Origin: an uncultured Thermosynechococcus sp.
GTDB taxonomy: Bacteria > Cyanobacteriota > Cyanobacteriia > Thermosynechococcales > Thermosynechococcaceae
Length of the DNA: 35,961 nucleotides
Direction: 5' to 3'
Assembly (NCBI RefSeq): GCF_938074695.1
Contig: NZ_CALJEM010000059.1
Span: 1 to 35,961, forward strand
Shown here: one piece after another, positions 7,924 through 17,048 of the stretch
How positions within the stretch are numbered: the first letter of the stretch is position 1
Layout: every line of letters begins with the position of its first letter
Position numbers and translations under genes: made by a program
Notes under the pieces: model-generated
Database searches by the model: none
What the model was told of the DNA's origin: nothing
Seen by the model: only the letters and a program-made list of their open reading frames with translations

Positions 7924-8273
7924 TCCCAGTCCTCAGCAAGATAACAACACACCGACAAGGCGGTATCAACCTTCTACCTTACACCGCACTGAATTTGTCT
8001 CTGCTAGAGTTTATTCTTTGTCGAATCTCCCCATGTCCAAGCAGAACTATGGTCAAAGCATCAGGGAGAAACTGTTTGCGAGAAATTATTGGCTGAGGAT
8101 GACATATTTGCCTTGGATCTGCCAGTATTAGCCCATAGGGAGGGAGGGCGACCTGCTATGATGAGCCTAGGAATTTATGCTTACTGGTATTCGTCTATTC
8201 ATTGATATTAGTCTATTGATACTAGCTAGTTAACTTTAAGGTACTTCTTTTGGGTGGAGCGAAGGAGTTGTTT
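7924..8273. other. Intergenic region between the Ycf66-like gene and murC
   Basis: This 350-nt gap separates two divergent genes and must hold both promoters. It has a -10-like element for murC at 8154-8162, an imperfect repeat GTCTATT-(C)ATTGATA near 8193-8220, and the murC Shine-Dalgarno GAAGGAG at 8261-8267. One frame is open from 8008 to 8205 but has no start codon near its beginning, so I do not call a gene there. Confidence 0.5.
8154..8162 (+). promoter_or_regulatory. murC: Possible extended -10 element for murC
   Basis: TGC-TATGAT (5 of 6 to TATAAT, with the TGn extension) is followed by about 110 nt to the murC start. No clear -35 hexamer is seen. The long leader has no obvious structured element. 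Confidence 0.35.
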
Positions 8274-9716
8274 GTGGCAAAGCGGCCAGTGATGGAGTTT
8301 AGCGAGCGTCCATTCCACTTCATTGGCATTGGTGGTATTGGTATGTCAGCCCTTGCCTATATTCTTGCCAAGCAGGGCTTTAAGGTCTCTGGGTCAGATT
8401 TGCACCCTAACCGTTTGACCGAGCAACTGGCTGAGTTAGGTGTGCAGATTTTTATTGGCCAGAGTGCCGCCAACCTTGAAAGCTATCCCTTTACCCCTCT
8501 TCCTCAAGTCATCTGCTCCACTGCCATTCGCAGCGATAACCCCGAATATCAAGCGGCTCAAGAGTTAGGCTGTCCCATTTTTCACCGTTCCGATGTGTTG
8601 GCTGCACTGATGCACCGCAGCCAAAGTATTGCCGTTGCTGGTACCCACGGCAAGACAACCACCAGCAGCATGATTGCCTATCTGCTGTTGCAGGCGGGGC
8701 TGGATCCAACAATTATTGTCGGCGGTGAAGTGGCGGCTTGGCAGGGCAACGCCCGTGTGGGTCAAGGTCCTTACCTTGTTGCTGAAGCGGATGAGTCCGA
8801 TGGCTCCCTGCGCAAATTCCATCCCCATATTGGCGTCATTACTAATATCGAGCTTGACCACCCCGATCACTACCATTCTCTTGAAGAAGTAGTGGCCACG
8901 TTTCAGCAGTTTGCCAATCAGGCAGAGATTGTGATTGGCTGTGCCGACTGTCCGAATATCCGCGATCGCCTGCACCACCCGCGCCTGTTGACCTATAGCC
9001 TTCAGCGGCAAGCGGCGGTGGACTATTGTGTAGATCATATTCAATACACCTTTGAGGGCACGACGGCACGGGTTTGGGAGCGGGGCACCTCCCTTGGAAT
9101 TCTGCAACTGAATGTCCTGGGAGCCCACAACCTGCAAAATGCCCTGGCGGTGATTGCAGTGGGACGTTATCTTGGCATTGACTTTGCCACCATTGCTGCT
9201 GCCCTTTTGGAGTTCCGCGGTGCCCGCCGCCGCTTTGAAGAACGCGGACAGGTGAATGGGATTCGCTTCATTGATGACTATGCGCACCACCCCAGCGAAA
9301 TTAGGGCAACCCTAGAGGCAGCCCGTCTGCAAGCGGGTACTCAAGCCCCTTGGCAACGGATCGTAGCGGTGTTTCAACCCCATCGCTATAGCCGTACACA
9401 AACCTTTCTCGATGCCTTTGCCCGCTGCTTCACCGCGGCGGATCACGTGATCTTGACGGATATTTATGGTGCCGGCGAACCTAATCCCGGCACAATTAGT
9501 GGGGCTGATGTTGCCACCTATACCCGCCAGTATCATCCTTCCGTGGATTACTGTCCTACCCTTGAAGCGGTACAAAATCGCCTGGCACAGTTGCTGCAAC
9601 CGGGAGATCTGGTTATCTTCCTGGGGGCTGGCAACCTCAATCAACTGATTCCGTCTGTCATGGCGGATCAAGCACAATTAAGTGTCTCTTCCCTTACCGA
9701 GGCGATCGCCCTATGA
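8274..9716 (+). CDS. murC: UDP-N-acetylmuramate--L-alanine ligase
   Basis: MurC adds L-alanine to UDP-N-acetylmuramate using ATP, the first peptide step of peptidoglycan synthesis in the cytosol. With the GTG start the protein has 480 residues, normal for the family. The N-terminal nucleotide-sugar motif GIGGIG is at 18-23, the ATP-binding AGTHGKTTT at 122-130, and the Mur-ligase features [17 protein letters not shown] and GAGNLNQ follow in order. I chose GTG at 8274 because GAAGGAG lies six bases before it; an upstream TTG (8250) and a downstream ATG (8292) lack this. The end overlaps murB by 4 nt (ATGA), so the two are translated together. Confidence 0.97.
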   Translation: MAKRPVMEFSERPFHFIGIGGIGMSALAYILAKQGFKVSGSDLHPNRLTEQLAELGVQIFIGQSAANLESYPFTPLPQVICSTAIRSDNPEYQAAQELGCPIFHRSDVLAALMHRSQSIAVAGTHGKTTTSSMIAYLLLQAGLDPTIIVGGEVAAWQGNARVGQGPYLVAEADESDGSLRKFHPHIGVITNIELDHPDHYHSLEEVVATFQQFANQAEIVIGCADCPNIRDRLHHPRLLTYSLQRQAAVDYCVDHIQYTFEGTTARVWERGTSLGILQLNVLGAHNLQNALAVIAVGRYLGIDFATIAAALLEFRGARRRFEERGQVNGIRFIDDYAHHPSEIRATLEAARLQAGTQAPWQRIVAVFQPHRYSRTQTFLDAFARCFTAADHVILTDIYGAGEPNPGTISGADVATYTRQYHPSVDYCPTLEAVQNRLAQLLQPGDLVIFLGAGNLNQLIPSVMADQAQLSVSSLTEAIAL

Positions 9717-10618
9717 CCTTGGCCTGCCTGCCACAAACCCAGTGCCCCCTGCAACGTCAAGTTTCCCTTGCGGAATTTACCACCCTCGGTGTGGGTGGCT
9801 CTGCCGAATGGTTAGTGGAACCCCGTACAGTTGCCGAATTGCAAGCGGCCTATACCTGGGCACAGGCACAGGAACTGCCGATTACCGTTTTGGGGGCAGG
9901 GTCTAATCTGTTGGTCAGCGATCGCGGGGTGCCGGGGCTAGTGATCTCCACCAAGCATCTACGCTATCTCAAAAGTGATTTAGAGACTGGACAGCTCACG
10001 GTAGGGGCGGGTTATCCCTTGCCTAGGTTGGCTCACCATGTGGCAAAACTGGGCTGGCACGGTCTGGAGTGGATGGTCGGCATCCCCGGCACCGTAGGCG
10101 GGGCAGTGGTGATGAATGCGGGTGCCCACGGTGGCTGTGCAGCGGAGCGGCTGGTGTCGGCAGTTATTTTAGAACCCGATGGCACGTTGGCAGTAGTGTC
10201 GGCACGGGAGTTGGGCTATGCCTACCGCACCTCCTGTCTTCAGGAGACGCAGCGCCTGGTACTGCAAGCTACATGGCAGTTGGAACCCGGCCATGATCCG
10301 GCGCAAGTCAAGGCAGCAACCCAAAAACACCTGAGCGATCGCCTGCGGACGCAGCCCTATGATTTCCCCAACTGTGGCAGTGTCTTTCGCAATCCCCCCG
10401 CGCAAACAGCGGGTTGGTTAATTGAGCAAACGGGTCTGAAGGGCTATCAGATTGGCCGTGCTCAAGTGTCTGAAAAACATGCCAACTTTATCCTCAACTG
10501 TGGCGGGGCAACGGCCATGGATGTCTATCGTTTGATCCGCCATGTGCAAAGGGCGGTGGCCGATCGCTGGTCGGTGTGGTTGCACCCAGAAGTCAAGCTG
10601 ATTGGTGACTTTGCCTAG
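9713..10618 (+). CDS. murB: UDP-N-acetylenolpyruvoylglucosamine reductase
   Basis: MurB reduces UDP-GlcNAc-enolpyruvate to UDP-MurNAc with NADPH and FAD, just before the MurC step. The 301 residues fit the type II MurB class. FAD-binding motifs are [10 protein letters not shown] (61-70) and [15 protein letters not shown] (123-137); the catalytic serine is Ser223 in CGSVFRNP (221-228), and the C-terminal HPEVKLIG (291-298) carries the catalytic Glu293. The ATG overlaps the murC stop by 4 nt. The next gene starts 5 nt after the stop, so all three probably share one transcript. Confidence 0.97.
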   Translation: MTLACLPQTQCPLQRQVSLAEFTTLGVGGSAEWLVEPRTVAELQAAYTWAQAQELPITVLGAGSNLLVSDRGVPGLVISTKHLRYLKSDLETGQLTVGAGYPLPRLAHHVAKLGWHGLEWMVGIPGTVGGAVVMNAGAHGGCAAERLVSAVILEPDGTLAVVSARELGYAYRTSCLQETQRLVLQATWQLEPGHDPAQVKAATQKHLSDRLRTQPYDFPNCGSVFRNPPAQTAGWLIEQTGLKGYQIGRAQVSEKHANFILNCGGATAMDVYRLIRHVQRAVADRWSVWLHPEVKLIGDFA

Positions 10619-10623
10619 TTCCT

Positions 10624-11706
10624 ATGGCCATTACCCTCTGCATGATTGTGCGCGACGAGGCGGAACGCTTGCCCCATTGCCTTGCCAGTGTGGCTGGTGT
10701 TGTGGATGAGGCGGTGATTGTGGATACAGGCTCCCAGGATGATACGGTGGCGATCGCCCGCGATTGGGGGGCGCGGGTCTATGAAGCTCCTTGGGAAGAG
10801 GATTTTGCTGCAGCTCGCAACATTGCCCTGAAATATGTCACGACGGAGTGGGTGCTGGTTCTTGATGCCGATGAAACCCTCACTCCCGCCTTTGCTGCTG
10901 CACTGCCTGAGATTTGCCAACAACCCCGGTGGCTTGTGGTGACACTCCTACGGCAGGAATTGGGTGTGGTGCCCCCCTACACCTATGTGTCTCGGCTCTT
11001 TCGTCACCATCCAGACCTCTTCTTTCAGCGTGCCTACCACGAAACAATTGATGACAGCGCTCTTGCCCTACAACAGCGGGAACCCCACTGGCAAATTGCG
11101 CAAGTGAATGGGGTTGCGATTGTCCACAGCGGCTATCTTGGCGCTCAGCGACAACAAAAACAGGAGCGCGCTGAACGGATCATGCGCCGCTATCTTGAGC
11201 AGCACCCTGAGGATGCCTACCTGTGGAGTAAACTTGCCGGTGTCTATCTGGCCAGAGGTGACCTGGAGCAGGCTCAGCAGTGTTTAGAACAGGGCTTAAG
11301 GGCCAAGACACTCCCCCCGGCGATCGCCCATGAACTCCACTATCAGCAGGGGAATCTCTATGCCGAACGCGGCGAGTGGCAAGCGGCAATTGCAGCCTAT
11401 GAAACGGCTTTAGAAACACCCACCCCTGAGGTGATGCATCTTGCCACCTACCTGCGGCTAGCGGACGCCCAAAAGCAATTAAAACGCTGGGGCGATGCCC
11501 TTGCTACCTATGAGCGGGTACAACAGATTGATCCCACCTGCGCTCTGGCCTACCAAAATCAGGGGGCACTGCTGCTGCGCTTAGGGCAGATGAGGGCTGC
11601 CCTTGAGAAACTACATCACGCCATTAGCCTATGGCGAGATCAAGATCCTGCGGAAGCCCAGCGCCTCAGCCAAGAACTCCAAGCCATGGGCTTGCTCTCC
11701 CCTTAA
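10624..11706 (+). CDS. Family 2 glycosyltransferase with C-terminal TPR repeats
   Basis: Residues 1-200 form a GT-A glycosyltransferase domain of the type often annotated as SunS-like: CMIVRDEAERL at 6-16, DTGSQDDT at 34-41 and the metal-binding DAD at 81-83. From about residue 210 to the end at 360 there are tetratricopeptide repeats (for example AYLWSKLAGVYLARGDLEQA and CALAYQNQGALLLRLGQM). The donor and acceptor are unknown; enzymes of this form can modify proteins or build polysaccharide. It sits 5 nt behind murB, so a cell-envelope substrate is possible, but that is only context. No signal peptide or membrane helix is seen, so it is probably cytosolic. Confidence 0.88.
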   Translation: MAITLCMIVRDEAERLPHCLASVAGVVDEAVIVDTGSQDDTVAIARDWGARVYEAPWEEDFAAARNIALKYVTTEWVLVLDADETLTPAFAAALPEICQQPRWLVVTLLRQELGVVPPYTYVSRLFRHHPDLFFQRAYHETIDDSALALQQREPHWQIAQVNGVAIVHSGYLGAQRQQKQERAERIMRRYLEQHPEDAYLWSKLAGVYLARGDLEQAQQCLEQGLRAKTLPPAIAHELHYQQGNLYAERGEWQAAIAAYETALETPTPEVMHLATYLRLADAQKQLKRWGDALATYERVQQIDPTCALAYQNQGALLLRLGQMRAALEKLHHAISLWRDQDPAEAQRLSQELQAMGLLSP

Positions 11707-11716
11707 GCCTGGCTTA
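11704..11716. other. Palindrome holding both convergent stop codons
   Basis: TAAGCC-T-GGCTTA is a perfect 13-bp inverted repeat. Its left end is the stop of the glycosyltransferase gene and its right end is the stop of nadE on the other strand. The 1-nt centre makes a stable hairpin unlikely and there is no T run, so a terminator role is doubtful. Confidence 0.4.
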
Positions 11717-13435
11717 GGCAGACCACTGGGCGGCGATCGGCATTCGCCAACCTGAACCAAAGGCGCGATCGGTAATTTTTAAGCCCGGCGCTGCCTGCTG
11801 GCGCTTGAATTCCGCCCGTTGAACTAGGCGGCGCACCCGCCGCACAAGATCGAGATCGTATCCCTGAGCAGCGATTTCTTGATCTGACTGGTGGCGATCG
11901 ATCATCCGCGCCAAAATGCCATCGAGAATCTCGTAGGGCGGTAGGCTATCCTGATCGGTTTGGCCGGGCTTGAGTTCGGCGCTGGGGGCTTTGGTGAGAA
12001 TATGGGGGGGAATCACGACGGAACCTGTAATCGTGAGATTGGGAATGGGATACCCCTGGGCGGCCTGCTGATTTAGCCAATGGCAGAGTTCATAGACACG
12101 GGTTTTGGGAACATCGGCAATGGCCGCTAGCCCGCCATTCATGTCGCCGTAGAGGGTGCAGTAGCCCACCGCCAGTTCAGATTTATTGCCTGTGGAAATC
12201 AGTAAGTGGCCAAACTTATTGGCGATCGCCATCAGGAGGGTGCCGCGAATGCGGGCTTGGATATTTTCCTCGGCAACGCCACTGGGAGTACCGGCAAAGA
12301 GTGGTGCCAAGACCTCACTGTAGGCTTGCATCAATGGCGCAATCGGTAAGACCTGCGTCGCAATGCCCAAATTGGCCGCTAAGTCCTTGGCATCAATAAC
12401 CGAATGATCCGAACTATAGGGGGAGGGCATTAAAACCCCCAACACCTGTTGGTTGCCAAGGGCCGCGGTGGCAATGGCCGCCACTAAGGCGGAATCAATC
12501 CCCCCACTGAGACCAATCACCACCCGTTGAAAGCCACACTTACGGGCATAGTCCCGCACTCCCAAAACCAAGGCTTGCCAAATTTCTTCGGTTTCACTGC
12601 TGGCCGGGGGGGCGATCGCCGTCGGTTGCAAATCTCCCCCTTCCCAGCGCAGGGGGAGGAGATCTTCTTGAAAGCCCTGAGCTTGACCAACGATGTGCCC
12701 CTGCCGATTCACCGCCAAGCTGCTGCCGTCAAAAATCAAGTCATCATTGCCCCCCACCTGATTGGCATAGATCAAGGGGCAGCCATATTGCTGAGCCGTA
12801 TGTTCAATCAAGGCCCGCCGCAACTTAGGCTTTCCCACACAGTAGGGCGATGCCGAAAGATTCACAATCAGCTCTGCGCCTTGCGCCACCAATTCAGCAA
12901 CGGGATTGCGTTGGTAGTACCGCTCTCCCCAAAACTGCTCATTGTTCCACAGGTCTTCACAGATAGTGACGCCAATTTTCACTTGCTCCGTGGCCGTGGT
13001 TAAAGTAAAGAGATTCTCGGTACTGCCGGGGGCAAAATAGCGGCATTCATCAAAGACATCATAGGTGGGCAACAACTGCTTGGCAAAGACCTGTTGCACC
13101 TGTCCCCCTTGAAGGAGTGCTGCGCCGTTGTAGAGCGGCTTTTCCCCCTTGACCCCCGCCGTGGGATTGGGGAGCACTGTGCCCACCAAAACAGCCACCT
13201 CCGGCGGCAGGACAGCGGCAAGGTGGTGCAGCTCCGCTTGCATAGCTTCCACAAAATAGCGGTTGAGCAGCAGATCTTTAGGGGGATAGCCACACAACGC
13301 TAGCTCAGAGGTAATGAGTAGATCCAGAGGGTGCTGGCTGCGGATCTGGTGGACTGCGGCGAGAAGGGCTTGGGCATTGGCCTTGAGACTGCCGACAGTG
13401 GGGTTAAGTTGCGCAATCCACAAATGCACAGCCAT
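11714..13435 (-). CDS. nadE: Glutamine-dependent NAD+ synthetase
   Basis: The enzyme converts nicotinate adenine dinucleotide to NAD+ with ATP, taking ammonia from glutamine. The 573-residue protein has two domains. The N-terminal nitrilase-type glutaminase carries the Glu-Lys-Cys triad at Glu44 (ITSELALCGY), Lys119 (FAKQLLPTYD) and Cys159 (TICEDLW). The C-terminal synthetase has the PP-loop LSGGIDSA at 309-316. The start ATG has GAGG 7 nt upstream, 16 nt after the nrtR stop. It is the last gene of the NAD operon and converges with the glycosyltransferase gene with 7 nt between stops. Confidence 0.96.
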   Translation of the reverse strand: MAVHLWIAQLNPTVGSLKANAQALLAAVHQIRSQHPLDLLITSELALCGYPPKDLLLNRYFVEAMQAELHHLAAVLPPEVAVLVGTVLPNPTAGVKGEKPLYNGAALLQGGQVQQVFAKQLLPTYDVFDECRYFAPGSTENLFTLTTATEQVKIGVTICEDLWNNEQFWGERYYQRNPVAELVAQGAELIVNLSASPYCVGKPKLRRALIEHTAQQYGCPLIYANQVGGNDDLIFDGSSLAVNRQGHIVGQAQGFQEDLLPLRWEGGDLQPTAIAPPASSETEEIWQALVLGVRDYARKCGFQRVVIGLSGGIDSALVAAIATAALGNQQVLGVLMPSPYSSDHSVIDAKDLAANLGIATQVLPIAPLMQAYSEVLAPLFAGTPSGVAEENIQARIRGTLLMAIANKFGHLLISTGNKSELAVGYCTLYGDMNGGLAAIADVPKTRVYELCHWLNQQAAQGYPIPNLTITGSVVIPPHILTKAPSAELKPGQTDQDSLPPYEILDGILARMIDRHQSDQEIAAQGYDLDLVRRVRRLVQRAEFKRQQAAPGLKITDRAFGSGWRMPIAAQWSA

Positions 13436-13451
13436 GGAGATTCCTCAAAAA

Positions 13452-14156
13452 TTAAACAAAGACCAGGGGTTTATCCTTGAGGGGCGCAAAGGCCTCACGA
13501 TTAAATCGGTAGAGCGTTGCCGGTCGACCCGCCCCGCGGATCACTTTTTGCTGCGTATCCTGCAAAATGCCGAGTTTCAGGAGGCGGGAGCGAAAATTGG
13601 AGTAGTCGGCAAAGTTGGCTCCCAAAACCGCACTATAGAACTGGTACAGATCATTGAGGGTGAAATACTCTGGCAGCACATCAAAGGCCACGGGACTATA
13701 CTCCAGCTTATTGCAGAGGCGGCGATGTCCATAGGCCAAAATTTTGCTGTGATCAAAGGCCAGGTCGGGGCAGGCATTGAGGGCAAACCACTGCACCGGA
13801 GACTCCGCCGCTGCAATCAGTTCGGCATCGGCAAAACGCACCAAAGCAAAGTAGCTCACCGAGAGGTAGCGCCTAGGGATCTCGCGCAGCTCTCGGGGCG
13901 GTTCGTCAAAGGTGTACAGTTGCTCTAGGTAGAGGTTATTGACGCGAATTTTTTCCGCGAGGGTGCGATAGGCCGCCGCTTCGAGGGATTCCCCCTGCCG
14001 CACAAGGGTACCGGGGAGACTCCAATAGCCTGCAAAGGGAAACTGTTGTCGCTGTACCAAGAGCACAAGGAGGCGATTTTGATCCGTATCCACGGAGAAA
14101 ATGACGTTGTCCACGCCGACGACAAATTCTGCCAGGGGCAAAGAGGAGGCGCTCAT
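13452..14156 (-). CDS. nrtR: NrtR-type Nudix-related transcriptional regulator of NAD genes
   Basis: Residues 10-140 form a Nudix domain and residues 150-230 a winged-helix-like domain (FRSRLLKLGILQDTQQ, then GRPATLYRFN), the layout of NrtR. NrtR proteins repress NAD synthesis genes and respond to ADP-ribose or related compounds. The Nudix box at 49-71 is degenerate: the REUxEE core reads RTLAEK, so the first Glu is replaced by Thr and the last by Lys, and catalysis is probably lost while ligand sensing could remain. The gene lies between nadD (4-nt ATGA overlap) and nadE in an operon of NAD genes, which strongly supports this role over a plain Nudix hydrolase. It probably controls its own operon. 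Confidence 0.87.
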   Translation of the reverse strand: MSASSLPLAEFVVGVDNVIFSVDTDQNRLLVLLVQRQQFPFAGYWSLPGTLVRQGESLEAAAYRTLAEKIRVNNLYLEQLYTFDEPPRELREIPRRYLSVSYFALVRFADAELIAAAESPVQWFALNACPDLAFDHSKILAYGHRRLCNKLEYSPVAFDVLPEYFTLNDLYQFYSAVLGANFADYSNFRSRLLKLGILQDTQQKVIRGAGRPATLYRFNREAFAPLKDKPLVFV

Positions 14157-14713
14157 GGCTGGGAGTAGAGTCCTTGCTGCTGAATATACTGGGCGATCGC
14201 CGGCAGGAGTTGCTGTTCATCCCGCTGCTGCCGATAAGCGGTGGAGGAAACCGCTGGCCCGCGATAGTCGGCCAGTTCTACATGGGAACACAGCTGTTCC
14301 ACGGCCTGCCAATCTGGGGGGTCAATAACCACACCGGGGCGCTGTAAGACTAGGAGATTGACCTGAGCAAGAAGTTTTTCGGCCTGATACCACTGGGGCA
14401 GCTTAGCGAGGACATCACTGCCCACCACCAGCGTGAGCGGCTCACCGGGCCACTGCTGCTTTGCCCGCTCGACGGAATGGAGGGTGTAGGGATAACTGAG
14501 TTCCGGACGATGTTCGATATTGGGGCGGTTGAGGCTGCGCACCAGGAGATTGAGCATGGCTTGGCGATAGGGCAAGGGGGTTTGCTGCCCTTTGAAGGGG
14601 TTATCGGCAGCCCACACTAGCACGCGGTCATAGCGATCGCTCAACCAGCACAAAATATCCCCATGGGCAGCGGTGGGGGGGTCGGCACTGGTTCCAAAAA
14701 GGGCAATGGTCAT
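14153..14713 (-). CDS. nadD: Nicotinate-nucleotide adenylyltransferase
   Basis: NadD adenylates nicotinate mononucleotide to nicotinate adenine dinucleotide, the step between PncB and NadE. With the ATG at 14713 the protein has 186 residues. The nucleotidyltransferase motif is GTSADPPTAAH at 7-17, a variant of the usual GGTFDPPHxGH in which only the second His remains, and the C-terminal SSTAYR corresponds to the usual SSTxIR. A longer frame runs up to 14935, but that extension lies inside pncB and looks random, and the chosen ATG gives a 4-nt ATGA overlap with the pncB stop. The stop likewise overlaps the nrtR start by 4 nt. Confidence 0.92.
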   Translation of the reverse strand: MTIALFGTSADPPTAAHGDILCWLSDRYDRVLVWAADNPFKGQQTPLPYRQAMLNLLVRSLNRPNIEHRPELSYPYTLHSVERAKQQWPGEPLTLVVGSDVLAKLPQWYQAEKLLAQVNLLVLQRPGVVIDPPDWQAVEQLCSHVELADYRGPAVSSTAYRQQRDEQQLLPAIAQYIQQQGLYSQP

Positions 14714-16023
14714 GGCCGCTGGCGTAACTGTTGAATCAAAGCTTCTAGGGCAGGGGAATAGATCACCGGCTGGGTCACCTCCAAGAGGGTTTCGGGCAAT
14801 TCCGCTAGGCTGGCACGGTGGCGATCGCGAATTGTCTCCAAGGACTCCGGTGGATGGAGGGGGCGCCCTTCCTTCATCACCAGTTCCAAGAGGGGTCTGC
14901 CCCAAACATTTTCCTCGGTGGCAAGGGCAAGGCAATCACCACTGGGGCGGCGATAAATTTGCTTGCGTCCGGGTAAGGTCATTTTGCCCCTGGAGACCTT
15001 CATGACTGCCTGCCCATTGATCTCCACCAGCTTATAGACCCCATTGACAGGGTCGCCTGTAACCAGCTTGGTGCCAATGCCATAGACATCAATACAGGCA
15101 CCGCCTGCCATTAAACGGCGGATTTCCCCTTCATCGAGGTCGCCACTGGCAATGATTTTGGCTTGAGGCAGAAGTTGGCGGATTTTCTGAGAAAGAGTCA
15201 GGAGATCCCCCGAATCAATGCGCACGGCTTTGACCACAATTTCCCCCGCCGCTTGGCGATCGGCAAGGGTGGCAACGGCAGCGAGGGTATCATAGGTATC
15301 CACCAAGAGTGCCCCCTCTGGATAGTAGTGCAAGAAGACCGTAAAGGCATCCTGTTCGCTGCCCCTTAGGGTGGCGATCGCCATCACGAGGGAATGGGCC
15401 ATCGTGCCTGTAGGGGCAACCCCCAGTTGCTGCGCTGCCAAGACATTGGAGGTGGCTGTAAATCCAACGGCGAGAGCTGAGCGGGCTGCCCAGAGGGAAG
15501 CTTGAGGGCTAAAGGCGCGCCGTGTGCCAAATTCCAGTAGCCCAATCTGTTCGCCCACCAACTGTCGCAGCCGTGAAGCGCGGGTGGCCACAAGCGTTTG
15601 GTAGTTCACAATATTCAGCAGACAGGTTTCTAGCCACTGGGCTTGCCAGAGGGGAGCCTCAATCCGCAGCAGCGGTTCTTGGGCAAAGACAACCGTCCCC
15701 TCCGGCACGGCCCACACATCCCCTTGAAACCGACTCTGGCTCAACAGAGTCCAAAAGGCAGCGGGTGAGCGCTCAAACACCGCTAGACTTTTCAGGTAAT
15801 CAATTTGCTCAGGCGTAAAGTGCACCTGCTGTAGGTATTCCAGTACCTGAGCCAAGCCCATGGCCACCAAATAGGTACACCCTCGGGGCAGTCGCCGCAC
15901 ACTCAGTTCAAAACTGGCAGGCGTCCACGCCAAATCTTCGCCCGCATAGGTGGCCGCCATTGTCAATTGGTAGAGATCCGTCAGCAAACTGTAGTCACTG
16001 GCGGCCAAGGTCAAACCTGTCAT
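14710..16023 (-). CDS. pncB: Nicotinate phosphoribosyltransferase
   Basis: PncB joins nicotinate and PRPP to nicotinate mononucleotide, the entry step of the Preiss-Handler salvage route. The 437-residue protein begins with the typical LLTDLYQLTMAATY (about 14-27) and FELSVRRLPRGCTYLVAMGL (38-57). It also has LEFGTRRAFSPQASLWAAR, GTMAHSLVMA and the phosphate-binding IDSGDLLTLSQ and ASGDLDEGEI stretches in the order seen in the family. It starts 23 nt after the menC stop and overlaps nadD by 4 nt. The short gap before it contains a small inverted repeat that could serve control of the NAD genes. Confidence 0.95.
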   Translation of the reverse strand: MTGLTLAASDYSLLTDLYQLTMAATYAGEDLAWTPASFELSVRRLPRGCTYLVAMGLAQVLEYLQQVHFTPEQIDYLKSLAVFERSPAAFWTLLSQSRFQGDVWAVPEGTVVFAQEPLLRIEAPLWQAQWLETCLLNIVNYQTLVATRASRLRQLVGEQIGLLEFGTRRAFSPQASLWAARSALAVGFTATSNVLAAQQLGVAPTGTMAHSLVMAIATLRGSEQDAFTVFLHYYPEGALLVDTYDTLAAVATLADRQAAGEIVVKAVRIDSGDLLTLSQKIRQLLPQAKIIASGDLDEGEIRRLMAGGACIDVYGIGTKLVTGDPVNGVYKLVEINGQAVMKVSRGKMTLPGRKQIYRRPSGDCLALATEENVWGRPLLELVMKEGRPLHPPESLETIRDRHRASLAELPETLLEVTQPVIYSPALEALIQQLRQRP

Positions 16024-16033
16024 TGCTCTGGGA

Positions 16034-16066
16034 TACCAAAGATATTTTATTTAGAGTAACTTTTAC
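16034..16066 (-). promoter_or_regulatory. Possible promoter/operator before pncB
   Basis: On the minus strand the inverted repeat GTAA-AAG-TTAC (16066-16056) is followed by an AT-rich stretch with a -10-like TAAAAT. It overlaps the end of menC and lies about 33 nt before the pncB start. If the NAD genes have their own promoter and NrtR site, this is the likely place. No motif was tested. Confidence 0.22.
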
Positions 16067-17036
16067 CATAATTGCTAAGGCGATGCCATTCTGCCCTATA
16101 GTCAGCCAAGGTGGTCAGCAGGGGAGCCGATCGCCAGCGTTCGACCCCAAAACCAAGGGCGCGACAGGGCTGCCAAGTTTCCAAAAGCTGAAAAATTGCC
16201 GTGCGGGCGATCGCCCCTTCTAGCGCCGAGGAAAAGACCAGCCGCTGCGGTTCTAAACCTTCACGCAACAGGACATTCAAGCGTTCTGGGGAGCCAAACA
16301 GCGCTGGCTTAATCACAAAGAGTCCTGGCCACCCCCACTCTAGCCAACGTTTCAACTCAGGTGCACTGACCACACTCTCATCAAGGGCAATCGCTGTAGT
16401 TACCCTTCGGGCTAGGGTGAGGAGGGCGAGCTGCTGGTTCGGGGGTAGTGGTTGCTCCACATACTCAATTTTACCCGCCCCATAACGCTCCAGCCAGCCG
16501 AACCAGCCCTCAGCAGTTGCCAAATCCCAAGCACCATTGGCATCCAGACGCAATTGTGTGCCCTGGGGCAGGACTGCCAGTAACTCCCTGAGAATCCCCT
16601 GCTCAGCTTCTGGGGACATGACACCCACTTTCCACTTAAAGGTGGTTGCGCCCCGCTGCCAAGGCACCTGCCACTGAGTCAGGGCGGCACTACCACTGCC
16701 TAGAAGAGCACAGAGCGGCCAAGGGCGTACCCGATAGGGGAGCTGCCCCACACTCTGCCATGCGGTGGCAAAACCAAACTGGGCAGCGGGTAATGTTTCA
16801 GGCAGCGTGGCAATGATCTCGGCGGTCAGGTGGCGAGGCAACTGCTGACACAGGGCAATATCGGCACGGAGGGTTTCGCTGCCCCAGCCGGGGAGGGGGG
16901 CAATTTCCCCGTAGCCCACTTGGCCCTGGTCATTTTCTAGACGCAGGAGAATCCCACGGCGCGATCGCCAGCGCCCCTTTGCCGTTGCTAGGGGTTCCCG
17001 AAGGGGTTCCTCATAGAGCTGCCATTGCCAGCGCAC
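16047..17036 (-). CDS. menC: o-Succinylbenzoate synthase
   Basis: MenC dehydrates SHCHC to o-succinylbenzoate in phylloquinone synthesis, which supplies the quinone of photosystem I. The 329-residue protein is an enolase-superfamily member. The catalytic lysine pair is in FKWK (Lys134, Lys136), the metal ligands are Asp165 (RLDANGAWD), Glu194 (YVEQPL) and Asp219 (ALDES), and the second lysine is Lys243 (VIKPAL). All positions are intact. The start is GTG, with GGGAG 8 nt upstream that overlaps the stop of the preceding gene. The enolase superfamily includes other racemases and dehydratases, but the motif set and phototroph context fit MenC. Confidence 0.9.
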   Translation of the reverse strand: MRWQWQLYEEPLREPLATAKGRWRSRRGILLRLENDQGQVGYGEIAPLPGWGSETLRADIALCQQLPRHLTAEIIATLPETLPAAQFGFATAWQSVGQLPYRVRPWPLCALLGSGSAALTQWQVPWQRGATTFKWKVGVMSPEAEQGILRELLAVLPQGTQLRLDANGAWDLATAEGWFGWLERYGAGKIEYVEQPLPPNQQLALLTLARRVTTAIALDESVVSAPELKRWLEWGWPGLFVIKPALFGSPERLNVLLREGLEPQRLVFSSALEGAIARTAIFQLLETWQPCRALGFGVERWRSAPLLTTLADYRAEWHRLSNYGKSYSK

Positions 17037-17048
17037 CTCTGCCGCTCC

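Noticed and set aside
8565-9290. A 241-codon minus-strand frame opposite murC
   Set aside because: It lies wholly inside a certain gene and shows no family features.
14714-14935. N-terminal extension of nadD
   Set aside because: It lies inside pncB, looks random, and the ATG at 14713 gives the expected motif and a 4-nt overlap.
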